From contig DJKX01000058.1 of the NCBI GenBank assembly GCA_002436185.1, positions 1-48,814 of the forward strand: 48,814 nucleotides of DNA. Direction: 5' to 3'. The notes beneath the pieces were generated by a model, which saw only the letters and a program-made list of their open reading frames with translations, had not been told where the DNA came from and searched no databases. Below, one piece after another: positions 1 to 6,745 of this stretch (position 1 is the first letter of the stretch; the number at the start of each line of letters is the position of its first letter). Both the position numbers and the translations under genes were made by a program. The DNA is from Fidelibacterota bacterium UBA6531. Its GTDB lineage: Bacteria; Fidelibacterota; Marinisomatia; Marinisomatales; TCS55.

Positions 1-634
1 TTTTGGCATTTATTACTGAAATAGCCTCAATTAAACCGTCAGGCGCAACAGCTTCAATTTGTAAGCCTTCCCCCAGTTTATCAACTCCTTGGCAATGGAC
101 AGAATTTACCTTTAGCTCTTTTTCATCGATAAGTTGAGATAATACTCCATTTTTTGTAAGAGTTACACTGTGTGCAAAATCATATTGACCATCAATATCT
201 TTAGTTGAATCCTCACGATGATCCTGTTTGTTTTCAACAGTGTGAACTTCCTGGTGGAGTGATCCTTTATAGGCAATGTTCATTTCTTGAAATCCCCGAC
301 AAATTGCGAACAAAGGTATTCCAGCATTAACCACTTTTGGGATAAGCGGTAAAATTGTTGCGTCCCTTTGCGGATCATGTTTAGTGTTTGGCTTACTTGA
401 ATGTCCATTATAATGATGAGGTTCAACGTTAGAATAACTTCCTGTGAGAAGAATACCATCTACTGTTGAAAACAATTTTTCATAATCTAATTTATCAGCA
501 AGGTCCGGAATAAGAATTGGAAATCCACCCATAGCATTTACAACTGCAGAAATATATTTTTCACCTGATTGGTGATAATTAAATGAATCCTGTTTTTCAA
601 AACACGTTGAAATTCCGATAATGGGTTTTGTCAT
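1..634 (-). CDS. puuD: gamma-glutamyl-gamma-aminobutyrate hydrolase-like class I glutamine amidotransferase (PuuD/peptidase C26), 3'-partial
   Basis: The gene runs off the left edge, so only the first 211 residues are visible, starting at ATG 634. They begin MTKPIIGIST and include the nucleophile elbow AICRGFQE (Cys112) and the family block NSVHCQGVDKLGEGL. The catalytic His/Glu (usually HPE) would lie just beyond the edge. PuuD-type enzymes cleave gamma-glutamyl-GABA to glutamate and GABA in putrescine catabolism; other C26 members act on gamma-glutamyl drugs or folates, so the substrate is inferred. The gene is divergent from a semialdehyde dehydrogenase at 811, the enzyme type that would use the aldehyde formed from GABA, which supports an amine-catabolism role. 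No strong Shine-Dalgarno is visible upstream of the ATG. Confidence 0.85.
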   Translation of the reverse strand, partial: MTKPIIGISTCFEKQDSFNYHQSGEKYISAVVNAMGGFPILIPDLADKLDYEKLFSTVDGILLTGSYSNVEPHHYNGHSSKPNTKHDPQRDATILPLIPKVVNAGIPLFAICRGFQEMNIAYKGSLHQEVHTVENKQDHREDSTKDIDGQYDFAHSVTLTKNGVLSQLIDEKELKVNSVHCQGVDKLGEGLQIEAVAPDGLIEAISVINAK

Positions 635-810
635 CAATTTTTATTTAAAAGTATTAATAAATGAAGTATGTTGACTGTGAAAGTAAATACAGAGATTTGA
701 ACAAGAAAACATTCTTATTAATTTGAAAACTGAATACTTGCTGAAAAGTATCTATAAGTATTATGCTCCTTGACTGAATTTGGTTAAAACAAAAGGAAAA
801 ATTATAATTA

Positions 811-2175
811 ATGCTTAATTCAATAAATCCATCCAATGGTGAATTAATAGCTTCCTATGAAGAAATGACAAAAGAAGAAGTGAAAGTTATTATTTCGGAT
901 GTTAATTCTGCCTATCAGAAATGGCGATTAACTTCATTTTCTCATCGAGCACAGTTAATGAAAAATGCCGCAGAAATCCTTCAAGATAGAAAGGAAGATC
1001 TGGGCAGGCTCATGACATTTGAAATGGGAAAACCCTTTTCGCAAGCAGTAGCTGAAGCGAATAAATGTGCATCAGTATGTGAATATTATGCCGATAATGC
1101 AGAAAAGATTTTGGAGAATCAGATTATAGAAACGGATGCATCAAAAAGCTATGTTGCCTATCGACCCATTGGCATTGTGTTAGCAGTTATGCCTTGGAAT
1201 TTTCCATTCTGGCAAGTGCTAAGGTTTGCGGCTCCAGCGCTCATGGCAGGGAATGTGGGTGTGTTGAAACATGCATCCAATGTGCAGGGCTGTGCATTAG
1301 AAATTGAAAAAATATTTCAGGATGCAGGCTTCCCAATGAATGTTTTTCGAACATTGGTCATTGGTTCGAAAGATGTGAAAGAAGTGATTGAAAATCCCTA
1401 CGTAAAAGCAGTGACTTTGACTGGGAGCACACCAGCCGGGAAAGCAGTTGCATCACAGGCCGGAGCCGTTTTAAAAAAGACTGTTCTGGAATTAGGCGGC
1501 AGCGATCCTTACATTATTTTGGAAGATGCAGATCTTGATCAGGCGATTACCGCCTGTATGATTGGGCGATTCTTAAATACGGGTCAAAGCTGTATTGCTG
1601 CAAAACGGTTTATCGTGGTTGAATCTATTTTAGATGAATTCAGAACAAAACTACTGGAAGCCATGAAAACCCAAAAATGGGGTGATCCATTTGATGAAGA
1701 TGTGAATATCGGTCCTATGGTAAATATTTTGTCACGAGATGAAGTGCATGAACAAGTTACAGCAAGTATTGAAAAAGGAGCTGATTTATTAGTAGGTGGA
1801 ATAATCCCTGATGTGGAGGGTGCATTTTATCCCGCAACATTACTCGATAATGTACGACCCGGTATGCCTGCATTTGATGATGAAATATTTGGACCTGTGG
1901 CTTCCATTATTCCAGTGAAAGATGAAGAAGAAGCGATTCGTCTGGCAAACCAAACTCCCTTTGGGTTGGGCGGGGCCGTTTTTACAAAGAATGTGGAAAG
2001 AGGAGAAAGAATTGCTGCGAATGACATTGAAGCAGGGAGTTGTTTTGTTAACGATTTTGTGCGATCTGATCCTCGCTTACCTTTTGGTGGAATAAAAGAA
2101 TCTGGCTATGGACGGGAACTTTCTGAAGCAGGGATTCGGGAGTTTACTAATATGAAGACAGTTTATATTCGTTAA
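811..2175 (+). CDS. sad: succinate-semialdehyde dehydrogenase-like aldehyde dehydrogenase (Sad/YneI type)
   Basis: A complete 454-residue NAD(P)-dependent aldehyde dehydrogenase that would oxidise a semialdehyde to the acid. Visible are the cofactor-side motif MPWNFPFWQ (Asn130) and Lys153, the general-base motif ELGGSDP (Glu227), the catalytic cysteine in NTGQSC (Cys261) and the C-terminal LPFGGIKESGYGREL. The short length, start directly at INPSNGEL and the block LELGGSDPYIIL match E. coli Sad (YneI) better than the longer GabD. It lies between a gamma-glutamyl-GABA hydrolase (divergent) and a lysine 6-dehydrogenase-like gene (convergent, 25 bp apart). Succinate semialdehyde or 2-aminoadipate semialdehyde are therefore both reasonable substrates. 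Family assignment is firm, substrate is not. Confidence 0.88.
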   Translation: MLNSINPSNGELIASYEEMTKEEVKVIISDVNSAYQKWRLTSFSHRAQLMKNAAEILQDRKEDLGRLMTFEMGKPFSQAVAEANKCASVCEYYADNAEKILENQIIETDASKSYVAYRPIGIVLAVMPWNFPFWQVLRFAAPALMAGNVGVLKHASNVQGCALEIEKIFQDAGFPMNVFRTLVIGSKDVKEVIENPYVKAVTLTGSTPAGKAVASQAGAVLKKTVLELGGSDPYIILEDADLDQAITACMIGRFLNTGQSCIAAKRFIVVESILDEFRTKLLEAMKTQKWGDPFDEDVNIGPMVNILSRDEVHEQVTASIEKGADLLVGGIIPDVEGAFYPATLLDNVRPGMPAFDDEIFGPVASIIPVKDEEEAIRLANQTPFGLGGAVFTKNVERGERIAANDIEAGSCFVNDFVRSDPRLPFGGIKESGYGRELSEAGIREFTNMKTVYIR

Positions 2176-2200
2176 ATCACGACATTATTAGTTTCTTTAA

Positions 2201-3283
2201 CTATAATTTTTGAATCCTCACTTTTCGATCGTTTAAATAGTTTAATATAAAATCCATACATCCTTTTTTTCCACCAATTAACTCAGGTGGAAAAACACCC
2301 TTATCAGAGAAATACCCTTTTATAATTAGATTAATTGAAGCTGTTGCTGTGTACCCTGTAGTTCGAGACATAGAAGTAATGCCGGTATTAATATCGAATT
2401 CATCATACAAATGATAGGAAATGGTTTGATGTTTATCGCGAATTAAAACATCCAAGACGGTGAACTCTGGTTCATACTTTTCTAATTTCCAAACTTCAAA
2501 TAAGTGTGCAGTTTTATTTTCAATTTGACCTGAATTGAATTTTCCGGCATCACGATAAGATTTCATGATTTTAGCATGGCCGGGATACCGAAGTGTTTTT
2601 TCCTTCATATTGGGTATATGATTCATTGTCATTAGAATGGATCTTAATCCATCGGTATTGAAGGCCTCCAGTTTTCCTGCATCCTGAATATCAATTATTT
2701 CAATTTCAGACAGGGCAGGTTTTATAACTATCTCACCATCAATCATCATTCGAGCAGGTCGTGTATATTCTTCAATGACATCGATTGGAGAAAAAGGTGC
2801 TTTGTAATTATAGGGAGGTTCAGGGTTTTTTGGTAATCCACCCACATAATATTCGAAAGATTTAATCTCCATTTTTGTGTTATGATACCCCAACAAAAAG
2901 TTGGGAATTCCCGGTGCAACACCCGAATCCACAATAACAGATACACCGATATTTTCAGCTAATGGAGATAATTCCAGTACATTTTCTGGCGAAAAAGATA
3001 TATCAACAATATTTTTCCCGGCACCTATGACTGCCTTCAGAGTTTGATAACCCAAATGTCCTGGTACACCCATTAGTACTATATCAGCGGGTTTCAACCA
3101 TTTTAAGAGTGTTTTGTGGTCAGTTACATCAAGTTGTGTTATCGTGATACTCGGATTTCTTTTTTTAATAGATGAGAGATTTTCTAAATTATTATCCGTC
3201 AAGTGAACGTGATAATCATTGCTCAAATCCAACGCCATAGCACTTCCCACCATCCCGGCTCCTATCACATATACATTAACCAT
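2201..3283 (-). CDS. saccharopine dehydrogenase family protein, lysine 6-dehydrogenase-like
   Basis: A 360-residue oxidoreductase starting MVNVYVIGAGMVGSAMAL, a Rossmann dinucleotide-binding GxGxxG fold at the very N-terminus. The central block DSGVAPGIPNFLLGY followed by YYVGGLPKNPEPPYNY, the segment LEAFNTDGLRS and the C-terminal MSRTTGYTATA resemble, from memory, L-lysine 6-dehydrogenase more than bifunctional saccharopine dehydrogenase. Lysine 6-dehydrogenase deaminates the epsilon-amino group of lysine with NAD to give 2-aminoadipate semialdehyde. The convergent aldehyde dehydrogenase at 811-2175 could oxidise that product to 2-aminoadipate; this coupling is inferred from proximity only. 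No Shine-Dalgarno is obvious before ATG 3283. Confidence 0.8.
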   Translation of the reverse strand: MVNVYVIGAGMVGSAMALDLSNDYHVHLTDNNLENLSSIKKRNPSITITQLDVTDHKTLLKWLKPADIVLMGVPGHLGYQTLKAVIGAGKNIVDISFSPENVLELSPLAENIGVSVIVDSGVAPGIPNFLLGYHNTKMEIKSFEYYVGGLPKNPEPPYNYKAPFSPIDVIEEYTRPARMMIDGEIVIKPALSEIEIIDIQDAGKLEAFNTDGLRSILMTMNHIPNMKEKTLRYPGHAKIMKSYRDAGKFNSGQIENKTAHLFEVWKLEKYEPEFTVLDVLIRDKHQTISYHLYDEFDINTGITSMSRTTGYTATASINLIIKGYFSDKGVFPPELIGGKKGCMDFILNYLNDRKVRIQKL

Positions 3284-3331
3284 TGAAAATTTCCATAATC
3301 AGAAACCAAATTTAATGGATTAAGCGAATAT

Positions 3332-3368
3332 AAAAAAACCCGCTAGAATTTTGATTATTCCGACGGGC
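3332..3368 (-). terminator. intrinsic terminator of tRNA-Lys(UUU)
   Basis: On the minus strand, 11 bases after the tRNA end, an imperfect hairpin (CCCG...GGAAT pairing with ATTC...CGGG across a 3x3 internal loop) is followed by seven consecutive T. Its position directly behind the tRNA and ahead of the 3283 gene start fits a terminator. Confidence 0.6.
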
Positions 3369-3378
3369 ATTCTAAATG

Positions 3379-3451
3379 TGATCCGGGTGAGACTCGAACT
3401 CACGGCCAACGGCTTAAAAGGCCGCTGCTCTACCAACTGAGCTACCGGATC
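3379..3451 (-). tRNA. trnK: tRNA-Lys (anticodon UUU)
   Basis: The minus strand folds as a canonical 73-nt cloverleaf. The acceptor is GATCCGG/CCGGATC, the D-arm GCTC...GAGC, the anticodon stem GCGGC/GCCGT with loop CTTTTAA, and the T-arm GTGAG TTCGAGT CTCAC, with discriminator A. The anticodon TTT decodes AAA/AAG. CCA is not encoded. A second lysine tRNA (CUU) lies about 2.5 kb away, at the other end of the que operon. Confidence 0.97.
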
Positions 3452-3560
3452 AAATCATAAAATTTTTGGGGCGGAAAATTACAAGAAATCATTTCTATTT
3501 GCACAGGAAAAGACTCGAAACTTAACTATTAATTTTCTTGTAAAATTATTGAAGTAGATG

Positions 3561-3585
3561 TTACTTCTACGCAGTGTAGAAGTAA
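3561..3585. repeat. perfect 10-bp inverted repeat upstream of the 70-residue gene
   Basis: TTACTTCTAC and its exact reverse complement GTAGAAGTAA are separated by the 5-base loop GCAGT. It ends 24 bp before the ATG of the small gene at 3610. The motif GTAGAAGTA-like recurs nearby as GAAGTAGA just upstream and as AAAAGTAAAAAGG downstream. No T-run follows on either strand, so it is not a typical terminator. It could be a protein-binding operator or an mRNA hairpin. Confidence 0.6.
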
Positions 3586-3609
3586 AAAAGTAAAAAGGTG
3601 TAGCAAAAA

Positions 3610-3822
3610 ATGATGTCTGAACATAAAACAGATCAATCACTTAAATATGAAATAGGAACATCCGTATTTATTGATAATAGAGAGTGGATCATTGCTGAAA
3701 AACAAACTGAATTAATTAAACTTCAGCGTGACAGTATTGATGGTACGAGCAAAATAATTGAAGCAACGGAAGAAGAACTTCAGGAGTTAGTGAAAAAATC
3801 GCAGCATCAGTTAGAAAACTGA
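3610..3822 (+). CDS. small hypothetical protein, 70 residues
   Basis: I do not recognise this protein. The N-terminal half has alternating hydrophobic residues suggesting short beta strands (SVFIDNREWIIAEK), and the C-terminal third is acidic and likely helical (ATEEELQELVKKS). It has no signal peptide or membrane segment. A plausible Shine-Dalgarno (AAAGGTG) lies about 10 bases before the tandem ATG ATG, so the start may be either Met. It stands alone on the plus strand between tRNA-Lys and the convergent que operon, behind a perfect inverted repeat. A small cytosolic or regulatory protein is possible; no function is assigned. Confidence 0.6.
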   Translation: MMSEHKTDQSLKYEIGTSVFIDNREWIIAEKQTELIKLQRDSIDGTSKIIEATEEELQELVKKSQHQLEN

Positions 3823-3842
3823 AGCGATTATTTAACCGAAAA

Positions 3843-4232
3843 TTACTCTAACGATCCTTCGATGCAGGTTGTATCGAATCCACCCCGTGTGTTATAAACA
3901 GTCGTAATTTTCAAACGATCTGTTTCAAGCTTCGACTTCAAATCATTAAATATCCGTTTCGTAGCCCCTTCCTGATAAATACCCACATTACGGAAACTAA
4001 TAAAATAATATTTCAAAGATTTTAGTTCGATACATTTTCTTCCATCAGGATAATATTCCAATTTTACATAGGCCATATCCGGTAAACCGCTGAAAGGACA
4101 TACAGCGCTGAATTCATCAGTTTCTGTCATGATGTATTGATTTGGGCTGTCAAAATCAAATGTTTCGAGGTAATCCGGGTTTATGAGTTCTTCTCCGCCA
4201 AAATCAAGTTTTAATCCTTCTGCTTTTGCCAT
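3843..4232 (-). CDS. queF: NADPH-dependent 7-cyano-7-deazaguanine reductase QueF
   Basis: A 129-residue unimodular QueF that reduces the nitrile of preQ0 to the aminomethyl of preQ1, the base inserted into tRNA by Tgt. The active-site stretch AVCPFSGLPD carries the nucleophilic Cys45 and Asp52. The QueF signature ELKSLKYYFISFRN includes Glu69 and Ser72 for substrate and cofactor binding. The length fits the short Bacillus-type enzyme. It is the last gene of queC-E-D-F, 2 bp after queD, with a good AAGGA Shine-Dalgarno overlapping the queD end. It converges on the 70-residue gene, with no clear terminator in the 20-bp gap. Confidence 0.96.
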   Translation of the reverse strand: MAKAEGLKLDFGGEELINPDYLETFDFDSPNQYIMTETDEFSAVCPFSGLPDMAYVKLEYYPDGRKCIELKSLKYYFISFRNVGIYQEGATKRIFNDLKSKLETDRLKITTVYNTRGGFDTTCIEGSLE

Positions 4233-4234
4233 AA

Positions 4235-4588
4235 TTATCCTTTATATATACATCCCGATGAACAGGTTTCTTTTACTTCAATAGAGGCTAAATAGTTTAT
4301 TGTTGGATTTAATTTTGACCATATCCATTTAGCAAGGTTTTCGCTGGTTGGATTCTCAAGCCCTTCTATATCATTTAAATAATAGTGATCCAACTGATTA
4401 TAAATTGGGGTAAATGCTTTTTTGATGTCCGCATAATCGATGACCCAACCACTATCTGAATCAATCGGGCCAGCTATTGTAATACGCACCCTAAAAGAAT
4501 GACCATGTAAACGCCTGCACTTATGTCCATCCGGAAGGTTTGGAAGCAGGTGAGCTGCTTCGAAAGTTATATCTTTATATATTTCCAT
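4235..4588 (-). CDS. queD: 6-carboxy-5,6,7,8-tetrahydropterin synthase QueD
   Basis: A 117-residue tunnelling-fold enzyme converting dihydroneopterin triphosphate to 6-carboxytetrahydropterin, the second step toward preQ0. Zinc ligands are visible as His13 (FEAAHLLP) and the pair His28/His30 (RRLHGHSF), with catalytic Cys24 just before them. The substrate-binding segment PTSENLA and the late Glu in IEVKET are present. It sits 7 bp after queE and 2 bp before queF, consistent with one transcript. Confidence 0.96.
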   Translation of the reverse strand: MEIYKDITFEAAHLLPNLPDGHKCRRLHGHSFRVRITIAGPIDSDSGWVIDYADIKKAFTPIYNQLDHYYLNDIEGLENPTSENLAKWIWSKLNPTINYLASIEVKETCSSGCIYKG

Positions 4589-4595
4589 AATGCTA

Positions 4596-5231
4596 TCAAG
4601 GTATACCTAAAAATTTATGGGTTTGCAGGCTCAAATTCCAATGGGGATGTAATCGGCAATATTCCAGTGTTTTTTTGATATTATTATTTAAATCTGACCC
4701 TGCCATGGGTTGTAGAGAAAAATGATTGAATTCCAAGTCAACAAATTGTTCAGGGTTTTCCTGTCCTTGGGGATATACAAATTTTAACTCATTTCCCGAA
4801 TTTAAAACGAGATCTGATCCAATTTTAGGTGAAACACAAATCCAGTCTATATTTTTAGGAGGTAATAGTGTACCGTTGGTTTCAATGGCTATTTCAATCC
4901 TATTTTTGTGGAATGCATCAACAAGGTTTTGGTTCATTTGTAGAAGGGGTTCACCTCCGGTACAAACAACATAGGGATTTGGAATTGCATTATTTGGCCA
5001 TTGTTCTAAAACATGATTAGCAAGTGTATCAGCAGAATCGAATACTCCACCGCTGGGGCCATCCGTCCCTACGAATTCAGTATCGCAAAACGTGCAGATC
5101 GCTTTATTACGGTCTTTTTCCAAACCTGTCCAAAGGTTGCAACCGGCAAAGCGACAAAATATTGCCGGGCGGCCTGTATGATATCCTTCACCTTGGATTG
5201 TATAGTAAACTTCTTTGACTTTGTACGACAT
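4596..5231 (-). CDS. queE: 7-carboxy-7-deazaguanine synthase QueE (radical SAM)
   Basis: A 211-residue radical SAM enzyme that rearranges carboxytetrahydropterin into 7-carboxy-7-deazaguanine. It begins with the QueE signature YYTIQGEGYHTGRPA. The [4Fe-4S] cluster cysteines are Cys31, Cys46 and Cys49, a CX14CX2C spacing found in many QueE proteins instead of the usual CX3CX2C. The SAM-binding CTGGEPLLQ and a C-terminal SLQTHKFLGIP are typical. It starts 2 bp after the queC stop and is followed by queD after 7 bp. Confidence 0.96.
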   Translation of the reverse strand: MSYKVKEVYYTIQGEGYHTGRPAIFCRFAGCNLWTGLEKDRNKAICTFCDTEFVGTDGPSGGVFDSADTLANHVLEQWPNNAIPNPYVVCTGGEPLLQMNQNLVDAFHKNRIEIAIETNGTLLPPKNIDWICVSPKIGSDLVLNSGNELKFVYPQGQENPEQFVDLEFNHFSLQPMAGSDLNNNIKKTLEYCRLHPHWNLSLQTHKFLGIP

Positions 5232-5233
5232 CT

Positions 5234-5914
5234 TTAATCTTGATATTTTAGCGGGTCTTTATAACCGGTTTCCAAAAATCCGTTCAATCGTAACTGGCAT
5301 GAATCACAATGGCCGCATGGCTGCCCTTTTTCTGATGGATCGTAGCAAGAGTGTGTTAATGAATAATCTATTCCCAGTGCAATCCCTTTCAGAATTATCT
5401 CTGCTTTAGTCAAATTAATCAGGGGTGTATGGATGGTAAGTTGTAGTTCATTTTCAACACCTGTTTTTGTAGCAAGGTTCGCCATATTCTGAAACGACTT
5501 AATGTATTCCGGTCTACAGTCAGGATAGCCGCTATAGTCCAAGGCGTTTACACCTATGAAAATATCATAGGCATTCAATGTTTCAGCCCACGCCAAAGCA
5601 AAAGATAGAAAAATTGTGTTACGAGCCGGAACATATGTAATCGGAATTTTATTTGATTCAAACTCTGTGTCTTTTGGGACATCAATTGTATCAGTCAGGG
5701 CAGATCCTCCAAAAGCACGTAGATCTATTTGTATTACTTTATGATCTAGAACTTGAAAAGCGTTAACCAATTTTTTAGCAGATTCAAGTTCATAGTTATT
5801 CCGTTGACCATAATCAAAAGAAAGGGCGTATGGAATAAACCCCTGCTCTTTAGCAATCGCCAAACATGTGGTAGAATCCAAGCCACCACTTAATAATATA
5901 ACTGCTTTCTTCGT
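5234..5914 (-). CDS. queC: 7-cyano-7-deazaguanine synthase QueC, apparent ACG start
   Basis: QueC is the ATP-dependent ligase converting 7-carboxy-7-deazaguanine and ammonia to preQ0. The PP-loop reads VILLSGGLDSTTC and the zinc-binding tail is CX8CX2CX2C near SCYDPSEKGQPCGHC. The longest frame with a normal start begins at TTG inside the PP-loop (5881), which would destroy the ATP site. Eleven codons further upstream the frame reads ACG AAG AAA GCA GTT, giving the family N-terminus (M)KKAVILLSGGLDS. An AAGGAG Shine-Dalgarno stands 6 bases before that ACG, and an in-frame TAA lies just above. I therefore place the start at ACG 5914, giving 226 residues. This is either a true non-canonical start or a T-to-C change in the start codon. 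It is the first gene of the que operon, 22 bp behind tRNA-Lys(CUU). Confidence 0.9.
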   Translation of the reverse strand, partial: TKKAVILLSGGLDSTTCLAIAKEQGFIPYALSFDYGQRNNYELESAKKLVNAFQVLDHKVIQIDLRAFGGSALTDTIDVPKDTEFESNKIPITYVPARNTIFLSFALAWAETLNAYDIFIGVNALDYSGYPDCRPEYIKSFQNMANLATKTGVENELQLTIHTPLINLTKAEIILKGIALGIDYSLTHSCYDPSEKGQPCGHCDSCQLRLNGFLETGYKDPLKYQD

Positions 5915-5920
5915 ATTTTA

Positions 5921-5927
5921 CTCCTTA
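5921..5927 (-). promoter_or_regulatory. Shine-Dalgarno of queC
   Basis: On the minus strand TAAGGAG lies 6 bases before the ACG at 5914. No ATG, GTG or TTG in any frame has suitable spacing, so this site decides the unusual queC start. Confidence 0.8.
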
Positions 5928-5936
5928 CAACGATTG

Positions 5937-6009
5937 TGACCCCGGAAGGACTCGAACCTTCAACCAATGGCTTAAGAGGCCACTGCTCTACCAATTGAGC
6001 TACGGGGCC
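5937..6009 (-). tRNA. trnK: tRNA-Lys (anticodon CUU)
   Basis: A 73-nt cloverleaf. The acceptor is GGCCCCG/CGGGGTC with one G.U pair, the D-arm GCTC...GAGC, the anticodon stem GTGGC/GCCAT with loop CTCTTAA, and the T-arm GAAGG TTCGAGT CCTTC, with discriminator A and no encoded CCA. The anticodon CTT reads AAG. No terminator fits in the 22 bases before queC, so the tRNA is probably co-transcribed with queC-E-D-F. Lysine tRNAs are not themselves queuosine substrates. Confidence 0.97.
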
Positions 6010-6273
6010 GTTTGTTTCTTCAAAAAAAACGACATAAACATATTCTTCTTAAAACGAGCGGGCAAAGTTAGATATCAGTTTACGTAAGTCCAACAATATT
6101 GACCAATTTAACAGTAGAATTGAGAAAGAGTACAAAGGGAGGAATAAAAATTGAATTTTTTACATTTTCTCTATTGCTCAGAATTATTCAGACATGTATT
6201 TTTGGTTTGCCTTTGAGCCGTGAATTTATGATTTTGAATTCGCGTTTAAAGAGGTTTGCAAGTGAAAAGTGAT
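6010..6273. other. non-coding stretch between tRNA-Lys and ssrA
   Basis: No credible reading frame is seen on either strand; the only longer frame crosses into the tmRNA and is spurious. The right part (about 6195-6260) holds partly self-complementary segments, CTTTGAGCC...TTTAAAG and GTGAATT...AATTCGC around an AT-rich loop. They could be part of a small structured RNA ending at the hairpin that follows. Promoters for tRNA-Lys (leftward) and for ssrA (rightward) must also lie in or next to this stretch, but I could not fix hexamers with confidence. Confidence 0.4.
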
Positions 6274-6310
6274 ATGGCTCCGGGTTGGCGTTCGGAGCCA
6301 TTGTCTTTTA
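6274..6310 (+). terminator. terminator-like hairpin upstream of ssrA
   Basis: ATGGCTCCG pairs perfectly with CGGAGCCAT (6293-6301) over a 10-base loop and is followed by TGTCTTTTAT. This looks like a rightward intrinsic terminator, yet no gene ends here on the plus strand. It may end an unannotated small RNA from the preceding stretch, or shield ssrA from read-through. Confidence 0.45.
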
Positions 6311-6344
6311 TATTCGTTGTAAATTCAGACTGTTATTTGAAAAT

Positions 6345-6692
6345 GGGGGCGACCGGTTTCGACGGGATAAGATCGTTGTTAAACTGCATGCGGAGATCTT
6401 GGAATTCTCCTAAAACATCCAAACATTCATACATGCCGATTACGGCTACATGGCTGCAGCTTAAGACTGTGGCTCGTCCTTTATCCGATTTGTCTGTGGT
6501 TAGATAAAAGGGCGTCGACTACACAGACTGGTTTCTGTTTTTGCCCATAAAATAGGAATAAGAACTTTTGGGCTGGTTTCGCTGACTGTCTGTCCCTGGC
6601 CATATGCGGAATAAGATCTTGCCAGGAGACTAAGCGTGTAGATGTTTTTCAAGGATTTATTTCGGACGGGAGTTCGAATCTCCCCGCCTCCA
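6345..6692 (+). ncRNA. ssrA: transfer-messenger RNA (tmRNA)
   Basis: tmRNA rescues stalled ribosomes and tags the nascent peptide. The 5' end GGGGGCG pairs with CGCCTCC before discriminator A at 6692, forming the alanyl acceptor stem. The 5' hallmark TTTCGACGGGAT and the T-arm GGGAG TTCGAAT CTCCC are both present. A pseudoknot PK1 can form (GGAGA/TCTCC with TTGGA/TCCAA). Twelve bases later the frame GCC GAT TAC GGC TAC ATG GCT GCA GCT TAA (6435-6464) encodes ADYGYMAAA, the likely tag. CCA is not fully encoded as part of the mature end. It is a one-piece gene of about 348 nt, a normal length. Confidence 0.96.
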
Positions 6693-6722
6693 CTTCGTTA
6701 CGGCGGACAGGCCCGCCTCCAC
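6683..6722. repeat. direct repeat of the ssrA 3' end
   Basis: The last bases of ssrA, CCCGCCTCCAC (6683-6693), recur exactly at 6712-6722. The 18 bases between include GGCGG, which can pair with the second copy's CCGCC. Copies of an ssrA 3' end are the usual scar of integrases that use tmRNA genes as attachment sites, but 11 bp is short and nothing mobile remains. It may equally be a small palindromic element or part of a weak terminator. Confidence 0.4.
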
Positions 6723-6745
6723 ATATTATTTGTAAAATACTATAT

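Noticed and set aside
3561..3585. Reading the inverted repeat as a terminator
   Set aside because: No T-run follows on either strand and no gene ends at it.
5882..5936. preQ1 riboswitch before queC
   Set aside because: The 22-base leader after the tRNA is too short for the aptamer and holds only the Shine-Dalgarno.
6256..6507. 83-residue plus-strand frame
   Set aside because: It runs through the hairpin at 6274 and into ssrA; the tmRNA explains the sequence.
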